Below, one piece after another: positions 30,486-43,829 of a stretch of 64,000 nucleotides of DNA (within the stretch, counting starts at the first letter, position 1; each line of letters starts with the position of its first letter). The stretch covers positions 25,982-89,981 of the forward strand of contig CBFHUI010000001.1 of assembly GCA_965658725.1 (NCBI GenBank). The letters run 5' to 3'. This DNA comes from UBA7985 sp965658725 (GTDB lineage Bacteria; Pseudomonadota; Alphaproteobacteria; UBA7985). Below the pieces are notes generated by a model that was given only the letters and a program-made list of their open reading frames with translations, was not told the DNA's origin and searched no databases. A program made the translations under genes and the position numbers.

Positions 30486-30572
30486 GGTGTTGGGTTCCTT
30501 GTTTGCGAGGATCAGAACCCAGAAGTAAGCGCCCGCCGCGCGCTCGACAAGCGCGCGCGGTGGGACAAATGG

Positions 30573-31043
30573 CTACATGCGGTCTACGTGAGCGTTCGAG
30601 ACAAATTCAGTCTCGTAACTGCCAACAGCAGGGTGGCTGCCCAGTTGGGTTTTCAGCAGGTCGGAGATTGAGCCAATCGATTGGCCCAGCACCTTCATCC
30701 GAAGCTTGGGCTGACCCGCGATTTCGGCGATTTCGAGCACTTGATGATTGGAAGAAAGACGAGTGATCAGGTCGCCCAGATCGGCCTTATCGCTGCCTTT
30801 GACCATGATCGTTGCATAGGCCGTCTGGCGATAGCCGAGCACCCCACGATCAACCCGCGCGTGATAGCCCAGAACCACGCCGGTCCGCTCCAGCTTGCGC
30901 ACCCGTTCGTAACAAGGCGTCGGGGAGAGGTTCACGCGCTTGGCAAGCTCCACGTTGGAAATGCGCGCATTCTCCTGCAATTCAGCGACAATCAGACGAT
31001 CCGTCTCGTCAAGTCCATCTTCTCTGCGGCGTGCTTGTACCAT
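30573..31043 (-). CDS. Lrp/AsnC-family transcriptional regulator
   Basis: A feast/famine regulator of 156 residues from ATG 31043. The frame remains open to a TTG at 31100. The N-terminal winged HTH covers about residues 9-65 (LDETDRLIVAELQENARISNVELAKRVNLSPTPCYERVRKLE). The C-terminal RAM ligand-binding domain covers ~70-150, with VLEIAEIAGQPKLRMKV. Such proteins usually sense amino acids and often control a divergent gene. The divergent neighbour here is the LptF-like permease 256 bases away, so the target is not evident. Confidence 0.9.
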   Translation of the reverse strand: MVQARRREDGLDETDRLIVAELQENARISNVELAKRVNLSPTPCYERVRKLERTGVVLGYHARVDRGVLGYRQTAYATIMVKGSDKADLGDLITRLSSNHQVLEIAEIAGQPKLRMKVLGQSIGSISDLLKTQLGSHPAVGSYETEFVSNAHVDRM

Positions 31044-31299
31044 AGTGGCCTTCCCTGCTCCGTCTATCGCATCTGTAACACCGCAGGTAAGGGCATTCAA
31101 TTACGATAGTTATGATTCAGTTACCATTTACATCTAATTCTTTAGAGAAGTGAATACCATGCGAACAGATGCCTGTCACCAACGCGTGTGAGCAAACGTC
31201 GTGGAGAAATGCAGGGGGGCGGCGTAAACTCTTTCTCAGACCGGGTGCGCTCAAGCCGCGCTCGCCAACGCAATCGCCGAAGAAAGAGGGGTCGAGACT

Positions 31300-32226
31300 A
31301 TGCTGCAGCGTCGCCTGCTCTGGTCATTGCTTGGATACTTCAGCCTGCTGGTTGTGATATTCACGGCGATTATGCTGATTCCAGGGCTTGGATTGGCAAT
31401 GTCTTCGTCCAGCGTGGGTCTTGGCGCGATGCTGCGTCAGCTGGTGGCACCCCTTCCGTCGCTGTGGATGACCCTTCTGCCGACGGTGTTCATGCTGACA
31501 GTGCTGGTGACTTTCTCGCGCCTAAGCTTGTCTGGCGAGGTGCGAATTTGGCGGGCGGCAGGGACATCTGTCTGGCCGTTTGCACGCGCAACCGCGCTGC
31601 TCGGCTTGATCTTTGGCGCTACCATCACCGGCCCGTTTTGGCAGATCGCTCAACCAAAAGATGTTCTCCACCTGCCTTCTGAGGGAGGAATATACATTAG
31701 CGATGGCCCTGAAGCATGGTTGTCCGCACCGTCGGCTGCGCCGGCAGCAGGGCAGAGGATTCATCTATTCAACAAGGCAGGTGACGTCATCGAAGCGATC
31801 GTCCTTGCGCCCATTGAGGGCGATGCGCTTCGGCTGGGTCAAGGATGGCAAAGCGATGGAAGCGCCGTAACTCCTTTTGACACCCTGAGCCTGACAGTGG
31901 AACTGGCCTCACCAGTGGAATCCACCACGGCGTCGATAATTAATCTCCAGGGGCTTGCCGTCCGGCTGTCCTATCCTGTCCTACTAGCTGCCGTGGGTCT
32001 GCTCATGCTGCCGTTGGCGCTCAGCATTGATGGTCAGCGATTCACCGTTCTGAAGATCACCGCAGCCTGTTTGCTGGCGCTCAACGCGCTTTTCCTGCTG
32101 CTGATGACCGACGCACTGGCCGAGGCAGGGCTGTGGGATGGACGGTTGTTCTTTCCCTTGCGTGCAGGGCTGGTGCTCGCATTGGCCGGGCTGCTTCTGC
32201 TGCTGACAGAGGAGCGCGCCGCTTGA
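31300..32226 (+). CDS. divergent LptF/LptG-like permease
   Basis: A membrane protein of 308 residues. Three hydrophobic helices lie in the first ~115 residues and three in the last ~100, with a soluble segment of about 90-100 residues between (roughly 120-215). This is the topology of the LPS-export permeases LptF and LptG. The helix 2-3 loop SLSGEVRIWRAAGTSVWPFARATALLG resembles the LRAAG(V/I)S coupling-helix region that contacts LptB. LptF and LptG are usually 350-400 residues, and the periplasmic jelly-roll is reduced here. AGAGGGG precedes the ATG. I call the family by architecture and one motif, so it is not certain. Confidence 0.6.
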   Translation: MLQRRLLWSLLGYFSLLVVIFTAIMLIPGLGLAMSSSSVGLGAMLRQLVAPLPSLWMTLLPTVFMLTVLVTFSRLSLSGEVRIWRAAGTSVWPFARATALLGLIFGATITGPFWQIAQPKDVLHLPSEGGIYISDGPEAWLSAPSAAPAAGQRIHLFNKAGDVIEAIVLAPIEGDALRLGQGWQSDGSAVTPFDTLSLTVELASPVESTTASIINLQGLAVRLSYPVLLAAVGLLMLPLALSIDGQRFTVLKITAACLLALNALFLLLMTDALAEAGLWDGRLFFPLRAGLVLALAGLLLLLTEERAA

Positions 32227-32303
32227 GAAGCGCAGCCTAAAGCTCTCTCCTTTTCGCGGCAGTCTCTGTGCTGCTGAACGGGCCCTGCTGCCGCCCACTC
32301 AAC

Positions 32304-32340
32304 AAAAAAGCCTCCCCAGACGTCCGGGGAAGCTTTTTTT
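32304..32340. terminator. bidirectional terminator between the LptF-like gene and rpoC
   Basis: AAAAAAGCCTCCCC (32305-32318) and GGGGAAGCTTTTTTT (32327-32340) form a long stem with an A run on one flank and a T run on the other. It can stop transcription of the plus-strand permease gene and of rpoC from the minus strand. The rpoC stop is 31 bases away. Confidence 0.9.
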
Positions 32341-32370
32341 CATGAGGCTGTTGAAAGCCCAGAAGCTGGC

Positions 32371-36666
<4,296 letters not shown>

Positions 36667-36779
36667 GTCAGGCTCCCATAGAGGGGTGAATTCTGCTGGC
36701 TGTGCCCGGTTAGGGGCGGCGGGGTGACTGAGGAGCGCTCAAGTGCGCTCCCCATCCCGCTAGGCGACGAGGTCGCGGC
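36667..36779 (-). promoter_or_regulatory. rpoB-rpoC spacer with hairpin
   Basis: The 113-base spacer contains a perfect 7-bp hairpin (GGAGCGC at 36732-36738, GCGCTCC at 36745-36751) with no T run, so it is more likely an mRNA processing or stability element than a terminator. Confidence 0.4.
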
Positions 36780-39700
36780 TTATTCGAACGGATTGATCTC
36801 TTCATCCGGGCGCTGGCTTGGCGCTCGTGCGCCTTCGCCGAAGACAGACTGAAGCGTCGGCTCTTCCCCGCCTGCACCGTTTTCGATCACGTTGCTCTGG
36901 CGCAAGTCTACGTTCAGACACAGCGCACGGAGTTCCTTGATCAGAACGTTGAAGGATTCAGGGATACCGGCTTCAAAGTTGTCGTCGCCGCGGACGATGG
37001 ATTCGTACACCTTGGTACGACCCGCCACGTCATCCGACTTCACCGTCAGCATTTCCTGCAGCGTGTAAGCGGCACCGTAGGCCTGGAGCGCCCAAACCTC
37101 CATCTCACCGAAACGCTGACCGCCGAACTGGGCCTTACCGCCCAGTGGCTGCTGCGTTACCAGCGAGTAGGGGCCGATCGAACGCGCGTGGATCTTGTCG
37201 TCCACCAGGTGATGCAGCTTGAGCAGGTACTTGTAGCCCACGGTCACAGGGCGGTCGAAAGGATCGCCGGTCCGGCCGTCGTAGAGCTGCACCTGACCCG
37301 AGCCATCAAGACCCGCGTACTCCAGCATCTTCACGATGTCGGTTTCTTTAGCACCATCGAACACTGGCGTTGCGAACGGCACACCCGAGGTCACGTTACC
37401 CGCGATTTCGAGCTTGTCGCTCTCTTCGAGGCCTTCGAGCTCCTCCGGGTCGTAGACATCCGACAGGCGCTGGTTGATTTCAGCCATCGCCCCTTCGCGG
37501 CCCATCTTGTAAGCCCGCAGCGCATCGCCAATTTGGCGACCAATGCCCCGCGCGGCCCAGCCGAGGTGGGTTTCGAGGATCTGACCAATGTTCATCCGCG
37601 ATGGAACGCCCAGCGGGTTCAGAACGATGTCAACCGGCGTACCGTCTTCAAGGAACGGCATGTCTTCGGACGGATTGATCTTGGAGATCACACCCTTGTT
37701 GCCGTGACGCCCGGCCATCTTGTCGCCCGGCTGCAGCTTACGCTTCACCGCGACGTAGACCTTGACCATCTTCAGCACGCCCGGTGGCAGTTCGTCACCG
37801 CGCTGGATCTTCTCGACTTTGTCTTCGAACCAACGCTGGATCACGTCCACCTGGTCGTCGAACTCCTGACGCAGGTTCTCCAGAACCTTCATCGCCTCGT
37901 CGTTCTCAACGGCAATCTGCCGCCACTGACCCGGCGTGAATTGGCCCAAGATGCCTTCGTCGATCGCTGCACCCTTCTGGATGCCTTCCGGACCGTCCTG
38001 CACGACCTGCCCCATGAGCACGTCTTTCAGGCGGGAGTAGAAGGACCGCTCGATGATCGCGCGCTCGTCGTCGCGGTCTTTGGCGAGGGTTTCGATTTCC
38101 TGACGCTCAATCGCCAACGCACGCTCATCCTTGTCCACGCCACGGCGGGAGAAGACGCGAACGTCAACGATGGTACCAACAGCACCCGGAGGCAGGCGCA
38201 GCGAGCTGTCGCGCACGTCAGAGGCTTTCTCACCGAAGATCGCCCGCAGGAGCTTTTCTTCAGGCGTCATCGGGCTCTCACCCTTTGGCGTCACTTTACC
38301 AATCAGAATGTCGCCCGGCTGCACTTCCGCACCGACGTACACAATGCCAGCCTCATCGAGGTTGCGCAGCGCGTCTTCGCCGACGTTTGGAATGTCGCGA
38401 GTGATTTCTTCAGGGCCGAGTTTGGTATCACGCGCCATGACTTCGTATTCATCGATGTGGATCGAAGTGAAAACGTCGTCGCGCACGATGCGCTCGTTGA
38501 TGAGGATGGAGTCCTCGAAGTTGTAACCCTGCCACGGCATGAAGGCCACGAGCACGTTCCGGCCCAGCGCCAGTTCGCCAAGGTGCGTGGACGGACCATC
38601 AGCGATGATGTCGCCCTTCTCCACCCGATCGCCGACCTTTACCAGCGGACGCTGGATGATACAGGTAGACTGGTTGGAGCGCTGGAACTTGGACAGGCGG
38701 TAGATTTCAACGCCAGTCTCAGTGTCGGTCGCGAAGTCCATTTCCCGGATCACGATACGGCCCGCGTCCACCTGATCAATCACACCCGAGCGGCGTGCGA
38801 TCACGGTTGCGCCGGAATCCCGGGCAACGGTGGCTTCCATGCCGGTTCCCACGAAGGGAGCCTCTGCACGGATAAGCGGAACCGCCTGACGCATCATGTT
38901 CGAGCCCATCAGAGCACGGTTTGCATCGTCGTTCTGCAGGAATGGCACCAGCGATGCTGCCACGGAGACCAGCTGCTTTGGCGAGACGTCGATCAGATCA
39001 ACGTCAGTCGGCAGGGCCACCACGAATTCACCGTTCGACCGTGCAGTCACAAGGTCTTCGGTCAGGAAATTCTTCGCATCGATCGGCGCGTTGGCTTGAG
39101 CGACGGTATAGCGCTGCTCTTCCATCGCAGAGAGGTAGACCACTTCGTCGGTGACCTGACCCTTGGACACTTTGCGGTAAGGAGACTCAATGAAACCGTA
39201 CTGGTTCACCCGGGCGTAAGTCGCCAGCGAGTTGATGAGACCAATGTTCGGGCCTTCCGGGGTTTCGATCGGGCAGATCCGGCCGTAGTGCGTCGGGTGC
39301 ACGTCGCGGACTTCAAAGCCCGCACGCTCCCGCGTCAGACCGCCTGGCCCAAGCGCCGACAAACGACGCTTGTGCGTAATCTCTGAAAGCGGGTTGGTCT
39401 GGTCCATGAACTGCGAGAGCTGGGACGAGCCAAAGAACTCACGCACCGCAGCCGCAGCGGGCTTGGCGTTAATCACGTCCTGCGGCATCACCGTGTCGAT
39501 ATCGACCGAGGACATACGCTCCTTGATCGCGCGCTCCATGCGGAGCAAGCCGACGCGGTACTGGTTTTCCATCAGCTCACCGACAGAACGCACGCGGCGG
39601 TTGCCGAGGTTGTCGATGTCGTCGATATCGCCGCGGCCGTCTTTCATTTCAGACAGGTTGCGAACGATTTCGAGGACGTCTTCCTTGCGCAGCACGCGCA

Positions 39701-41066
39701 GGGTGTCTTCCGTATCGAACAGCTCACGGTCAGCATCGCGAGCGGTCGCGGCCAGACGCATGTTCATTTTCACCCGGCCAACAGCCGACAGGTCAAAACG
39801 CTCTTCATCGAAGAACAGGCCAGAGAACAGCGCTTCAGCGGTTTCCAGCGTTGGCGGCTCGCCCGGGCGCATGACACGGTAGATGTCGATCAGTGCTTCT
39901 TCGCGGGTCGCATTCTTGTCAACGGCCAGCGTATTCCGAATGTAAGCACCGCGGTTGAGGTGATCGATGTCGAGGGTGTCGAGCGTGGTAACGCCTTTTT
40001 CCAGCAGCTCTTCGAGCAGTGCTTCCGACAACTCGTCGCCCGCCTCAGCCCAGACCAGACCGGTCTTTTTGTCAAAGGCATCGGACGCGAGGTAGCGGCC
40101 AATCACGTCTTCGCGGCTGACGAGCAGCTGCGTGACGGTCTCGGCCAGCTTCTTGGCTTTGCGTGGGGTGATCTTATCGCCCGCCTTCGCAACGACTTCA
40201 CCGTCTGCGGCGTTGACCAGATCGTCCACCAGCTTCTTGCCGGAGTATTGCGTTGCGTCAAAGGCTGTGCGGAACTGACCGTCGCCCGCAACCTCAAAGG
40301 AAATGCGGTCGTAGATCAGGCCGAGGATTTCTTCGCGGCTCATGCCAGTCGCTTGGAACGGCGCCAGCGACTTGCCTTCTGCCGCCGCTTCCGCACGCTC
40401 ACCGGCGGTGTGCTTGGAATCCAGCGCCATCAGCAAGGTCGTGGCCGGCAGCTTCCGTCGGCGGTCGATGCGGACGTACAGCAGGTCTTTCGCATCGAAT
40501 TCGAAGTCCAGCCAGGAACCGCGGTACGGGATCACCCGTGCGGAGAACAGCAGCTTACCCGAGGAATGCGACTTGCCTCGGTCGTGGTCAAAGAACACGC
40601 CGGGGGAGCGGTGCATCTGGGAAACGATCACGCGCTCCGTGCCGTTCACGATAAAGGTACCGTGGTCGGTCATCAGCGGCATGTCGCCCATGTAGACGTC
40701 TTGCTCCTTGATGTCGCGGACCGAACGAGAGCCGGTGTCTTCGTCAACGTCCCAGACCACCAGCCGCAGCGTCACTTTCAGCGGCGCGGCAAAGGTCAGG
40801 CCGCGCGACATGCACTCGTCCTCGTCGTACTTCGGCGACTCAAGTTCGTAGCGGACGAACTGCAGCTCGGAACGATCGGAGAAGTCTTTGATCGGGAAAA
40901 CCGACTTGAACACTTCTTCCAGACCGGAAGTACCGGCGTCAGGCTTCTGCAGGAAACCGTCGTAAGAAGCGCGCTGCACTTCAATCAGGTTCGGCATCTG
41001 GACCGCTTCGCGGATACGGCCAAAGGACTTCCGGATGCGTTTCCGCTCGGTAAACGACTTACCCAT
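36780..41066 (-). CDS. rpoB: DNA-directed RNA polymerase subunit beta
   Basis: The beta subunit of RNA polymerase, 1428 residues, somewhat longer than the ~1340-1390 common in proteobacteria. The rifampicin region GSSQLSQFMDQTNPLSEITHKRRLSALGPGG is intact and wild-type-like. PIETPEGPNIGLI, the C-terminal clamp residues DKMAGRHGNKG and the GGQRFGEMEVWALQAYGAAYTLQEML region are all present. GGGGG lies a few bases before the ATG. Normally rplL lies directly upstream. Here it is more than 4 kb away, so rpoB must be transcribed from its own or a DUF-block promoter. Confidence 0.99.
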   Translation of the reverse strand: MGKSFTERKRIRKSFGRIREAVQMPNLIEVQRASYDGFLQKPDAGTSGLEEVFKSVFPIKDFSDRSELQFVRYELESPKYDEDECMSRGLTFAAPLKVTLRLVVWDVDEDTGSRSVRDIKEQDVYMGDMPLMTDHGTFIVNGTERVIVSQMHRSPGVFFDHDRGKSHSSGKLLFSARVIPYRGSWLDFEFDAKDLLYVRIDRRRKLPATTLLMALDSKHTAGERAEAAAEGKSLAPFQATGMSREEILGLIYDRISFEVAGDGQFRTAFDATQYSGKKLVDDLVNAADGEVVAKAGDKITPRKAKKLAETVTQLLVSREDVIGRYLASDAFDKKTGLVWAEAGDELSEALLEELLEKGVTTLDTLDIDHLNRGAYIRNTLAVDKNATREEALIDIYRVMRPGEPPTLETAEALFSGLFFDEERFDLSAVGRVKMNMRLAATARDADRELFDTEDTLRVLRKEDVLEIVRNLSEMKDGRGDIDDIDNLGNRRVRSVGELMENQYRVGLLRMERAIKERMSSVDIDTVMPQDVINAKPAAAAVREFFGSSQLSQFMDQTNPLSEITHKRRLSALGPGGLTRERAGFEVRDVHPTHYGRICPIETPEGPNIGLINSLATYARVNQYGFIESPYRKVSKGQVTDEVVYLSAMEEQRYTVAQANAPIDAKNFLTEDLVTARSNGEFVVALPTDVDLIDVSPKQLVSVAASLVPFLQNDDANRALMGSNMMRQAVPLIRAEAPFVGTGMEATVARDSGATVIARRSGVIDQVDAGRIVIREMDFATDTETGVEIYRLSKFQRSNQSTCIIQRPLVKVGDRVEKGDIIADGPSTHLGELALGRNVLVAFMPWQGYNFEDSILINERIVRDDVFTSIHIDEYEVMARDTKLGPEEITRDIPNVGEDALRNLDEAGIVYVGAEVQPGDILIGKVTPKGESPMTPEEKLLRAIFGEKASDVRDSSLRLPPGAVGTIVDVRVFSRRGVDKDERALAIERQEIETLAKDRDDERAIIERSFYSRLKDVLMGQVVQDGPEGIQKGAAIDEGILGQFTPGQWRQIAVENDEAMKVLENLRQEFDDQVDVIQRWFEDKVEKIQRGDELPPGVLKMVKVYVAVKRKLQPGDKMAGRHGNKGVISKINPSEDMPFLEDGTPVDIVLNPLGVPSRMNIGQILETHLGWAARGIGRQIGDALRAYKMGREGAMAEINQRLSDVYDPEELEGLEESDKLEIAGNVTSGVPFATPVFDGAKETDIVKMLEYAGLDGSGQVQLYDGRTGDPFDRPVTVGYKYLLKLHHLVDDKIHARSIGPYSLVTQQPLGGKAQFGGQRFGEMEVWALQAYGAAYTLQEMLTVKSDDVAGRTKVYESIVRGDDNFEAGIPESFNVLIKELRALCLNVDLRQSNVIENGAGGEEPTLQSVFGEGARAPSQRPDEEINPFE

Positions 41067-41424
41067 GGATATAGGGCCCCCTTTTTTGGGTCATTTCTGC
41101 CAGCACGTCTTCACTCACAACAACGTGGATGGTCGGGGGCTGTCCCTGCGTTAAAGGGTACAAAAGCCGCTTGAGTTCGGGGTCTAAAGACCGTGAACTG
41201 CCTGTTCGGAGCCGAAGCGTCCGGTTTTTTGTATTGAGTGTGTGCTGACAACCATCACTGTCAGCGTGCAGAAATACGCCGGTGGGACCAATTTCGCAAG
41301 ACTTCGAGGCTTTGCGAATTGTCAAGGCAGCCGTGTGTCAGAGCGCTCTGTTCCGGGGGTCAAGTGTGATTTTTTCGCCGCCGAGGTGTACCCCTCGCCC
41401 CAATCGCCCCATCCTTTTGCACCC
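41067..41424 (-). promoter_or_regulatory. rpoB upstream region (candidate promoter and leader)
   Basis: 358 bases with no convincing gene. Read on the minus strand it contains TTGACA at 41325-41320, a -35 consensus without a clear -10 at the right distance. A near-palindrome (AATTTCGCAAG...CTTTGCGAATT, about 41290-41320) abuts it. Further downstream is a perfect 7-bp inverted repeat (GCTGACA 41244-41250, TGTCAGC 41259-41265). Because rplL ends in a strong terminator and the four intervening genes are unrelated, this is where an rpoBC promoter would be expected. An 88-codon TTG-initiated frame here overlaps rpoB and matches nothing I know. Confidence 0.5.
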
Positions 41425-41790
41425 CTAACGCACGTCCGCGCCGCGCTCGACAGAGTCGGCGACCATGGCGAGCAGGCTTTCGCGGTATGTCTCTATCAGC
41501 TCGACGGAAGAGCATTTGACGTGCCGCAAGTCCTTTCCCGTTCCTTCCAGCAGCCCCTTTGGATTGCTCAAGTGTGCACCGTTAAAGAACTGAAGATTAA
41601 CCCGCGCCTTAAGCGGAATCAGCGCGATCAGGTTCTCCGTCCCACGGTGAAACATCAGCTGCCCCCACTTGATGCTTTCGTCCAGAGCCGGCGCGCCGAC
41701 CCCCTCCTTCACCAGCTCATAGAGGGCGTCGTAAAGGGGTTGGTGCTCATCTGGGACTTTGGCACGAGCAGCGGTGTAGGCGTGAGACAT
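41425..41790 (-). CDS. DUF1801 (YdhG-like) protein
   Basis: A 121-residue protein of the DUF1801/YdhG type, recognised by the KWGQLMFHRGTENLIALIPLKARVNLQFFNGAHL pattern (the IKW..PMF....N.. and VNL.F..GA.L core) and the helix KDLRHVKCSS. Its biochemical role is unknown. It lies eight bases downstream of the DUF5666 gene and so is probably the last gene of a DUF6502-DUF5666-DUF1801 operon. It is the nearest gene upstream of rpoB. Confidence 0.75.
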   Translation of the reverse strand: MSHAYTAARAKVPDEHQPLYDALYELVKEGVGAPALDESIKWGQLMFHRGTENLIALIPLKARVNLQFFNGAHLSNPKGLLEGTGKDLRHVKCSSVELIETYRESLLAMVADSVERGADVR

Positions 41791-41798
41791 GGACGTGC

Positions 41799-42893
41799 TT
41801 ACTTTCGTAACAGCGGGAACAGTGGCGGCGGCGGTTTGCGATGCCCGTGCTTGCCCTTGGGCGGATGCTTGTGGGGGCGATCCTTGCCCAGCCCTTTGCG
41901 GCCTGGTCCCCGGAACGGCCCGCGTGGACTGTTCGACGGCAATACGCGGCCTGAAATCTGGAACAAACCGCCGCGCCGCTCGAACCGACCATGGAGCCGC
42001 GCGCGCAAACCTCGCTCGCCCGGTTCCGCCTGTCCGATTATGCCCGGCACCGACACCGCATGACCGTCGATGATGAGCACGCCATCTTCACCGCCGGGCA
42101 ACCCAGCAAGCACCAGATCATTCACTCTCGCAGGCTCAAAAACGCTCAGCGGTCGGGTGATGATGTCGCGTGCCTGAATCACAGACGCACCGTCGGTTGC
42201 GATCAACAGCGGCCCCTGCACCGTCGCGCGCGTTCCGGTCTGCAGAACCTGATCACCGGTCAGCGCCACCCGAACCCCCGCCACCCGACCGTCCGAGGTA
42301 ACAGGGCCAGTGACGACCGCGTCCCGTCCGTCAGTCGGCTCAACATGGGCGGCCTGGATCGTGCCGCGATGATCACGCAGCCCGGTCACCACGACCCATG
42401 CACGCGGCAGCAGTCCACTCGCATCGGTGAGTTCTGAAAGTTCAACCTGCTGGCCCAGAACGCGCAAAAGGGTGCGGCTACGCCCGGTTTCGACGGCCTC
42501 GACTGGACCAACAAGCGCGAAAGTCGCGTCGATCCGCGTGGCCTGTAGCGCCCCGTCGGCGTCGGTTACAGCCTCAACGGCAACCGTCTGCCCAAGAGCG
42601 AGATCGGATTCCTGAGCCGGTCGGCCATTCAGGGTAATGACAGCAGTCTCAGGAATTTCAACGCGCATGTCGTTGACCCAGATCGAGGAAAACCCTTCGA
42701 TCAGGCCAAAGATCCCCGTGCCACCAATGCCGGCATCGATGCCGGTTCCCCCGATGCCCGCGTCAATGGTCGCATCGATGCCAGTGCCGCCGATGCCAGC
42801 CCCCGCCTGCCCCCACCCAGCTCGGGCGAGTGTCAATGAGGAGCCAGCCAACAGGGTCAGTGCACTGCGTCGCGTCAGGCGATCCCGCCTCAT
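41799..42893 (-). CDS. DUF5666-type exported protein with glycine-rich repeats
   Basis: An exported protein of 364 residues. It has a Tat-like signal (TRRSALTLLAG, residues 7-17, then a hydrophobic stretch). After cleavage comes a short repeat in which GIGGTGID or GIGGTGIF occurs three times (33-40, 46-53, 55-62). Several ~60-residue OB-like modules (SLGQTVAVEAV, LPRAWVVVTGLRD, GTRATVQGPL patterns) match the DUF5666 family. The last ~50 residues are rich in Arg, Lys, His, Gly and Pro. The function is unknown. The start overlaps the DUF6502 gene by four bases (ATGA). Confidence 0.72.
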   Translation of the reverse strand: MRRDRLTRRSALTLLAGSSLTLARAGWGQAGAGIGGTGIDATIDAGIGGTGIDAGIGGTGIFGLIEGFSSIWVNDMRVEIPETAVITLNGRPAQESDLALGQTVAVEAVTDADGALQATRIDATFALVGPVEAVETGRSRTLLRVLGQQVELSELTDASGLLPRAWVVVTGLRDHRGTIQAAHVEPTDGRDAVVTGPVTSDGRVAGVRVALTGDQVLQTGTRATVQGPLLIATDGASVIQARDIITRPLSVFEPARVNDLVLAGLPGGEDGVLIIDGHAVSVPGIIGQAEPGERGLRARLHGRFERRGGLFQISGRVLPSNSPRGPFRGPGRKGLGKDRPHKHPPKGKHGHRKPPPPLFPLLRK

Positions 42894-43738
42894 TCATCTG
42901 CCTCGTCTTGATAGAAGTACACCCCTATACGAACCCGCTGGCCCGCTGCATCCCCTCTCGGGTCAGCGCCTGTGTCCTCTTCTGACGCCGCCAAAGCCGC
43001 CATATCCTGCAGCAGTGACATCCCCTTCGCCGCGATGGCCTCTCGCAGGGCAGCGGCTTGGGTGGATGAAACTCTTGGGCTGAACATAGCGCGTTCAAAG
43101 AAGCGATCTTCAGGCGCCGCCGAAATGTTATGCACGGCTGCGCTCAAGTGATCGCCGACGTTGGCGGCGAGGAAGCCTATGCTCTCGGTGGAATTGGCTT
43201 CGGGCAGGTAAGCAGCGGCGGTCAGCTGAAAAGTGCCGTCCTGCAGCGCTTCGACCAGTCCGGCCGCGATCAGCCCTTCAAGCACGGATTTAGCGCGAAC
43301 CTCAGGGCCGATTTCCTCGACCAGTCCGGCAAAGCTCTGCCCTCCTTCACCCCGCATGGATAGTGGCAGGGGTATGGGTCGGCCATCGGCGTGCTGGTAG
43401 CTTTCATGTGTAGACCAGCGCGCCACTACGCGCGCCGAAGGGCTATCATGACTCGCCCGCGCCACCGGACTCGTTGCGCCGCCCGCCGCATCTGCGCGCT
43501 CGCTCAGCCAACGCGACACTTCACGGCGATGGATGCCAGTCGCGACGTGCAACGACGACGTGGTGATTTTGGACCCGCTGCGCTCGAACTGACGAAAAGC
43601 TGCCTCTAGCGTCGCGTCCCGCAGAGCGCTTTCCAACATGGCATAGGAAAGGCCCATCCGCAGACCGCCCGAGGCGAGTTCGTGCATGAGCCGCTCGGCA
43701 GCGGCAAGATAGGCGGTTTTCGGGTCGGTTTCTGACAT
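42890..43738 (-). CDS. DUF6502-type putative DNA-binding regulator
   Basis: A 282-residue protein resembling the DUF6502 family, which often sits next to a DUF5666 protein. Residues ~57-79 (SKITTSSLHVATGIHRREVSRWL) look like a helix-turn-helix recognition unit. The remainder is soluble and alpha-helical, with VLEGLIAAGLVEALQDGTFQLTA resembling a small winged domain. There is no signal peptide. Its coupling to the exported DUF5666 protein (four-base overlap) suggests a regulator-effector pair. That pairing is inferred, and the family assignment is from memory of the pattern. Confidence 0.7.
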   Translation of the reverse strand: MSETDPKTAYLAAAERLMHELASGGLRMGLSYAMLESALRDATLEAAFRQFERSGSKITTSSLHVATGIHRREVSRWLSERADAAGGATSPVARASHDSPSARVVARWSTHESYQHADGRPIPLPLSMRGEGGQSFAGLVEEIGPEVRAKSVLEGLIAAGLVEALQDGTFQLTAAAYLPEANSTESIGFLAANVGDHLSAAVHNISAAPEDRFFERAMFSPRVSSTQAAALREAIAAKGMSLLQDMAALAASEEDTGADPRGDAAGQRVRIGVYFYQDEADE

Positions 43739-43829
43739 GGGCCCACTGGCTCGGTTATGGGAGGCAATACGCAGCGCGATCGCCCTTTATCCCCGCCAGT
43801 CTAGGTCACTATTGAGCAAAACGCTCACG

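Noticed and set aside
31169..31682. Plus-strand frames overlapping the start of the LptF-like gene.
   Set aside because: They are out of frame with the hydrophobic protein, lack motifs, and the ATG at 31300 has the better ribosome-binding site.
41059..41325. An 88-codon TTG-initiated frame directly upstream of rpoB on the same strand.
   Set aside because: It overlaps the rpoB start, has no ribosome-binding site and no similarity I can recognise. The region is better read as the rpoB promoter/leader.
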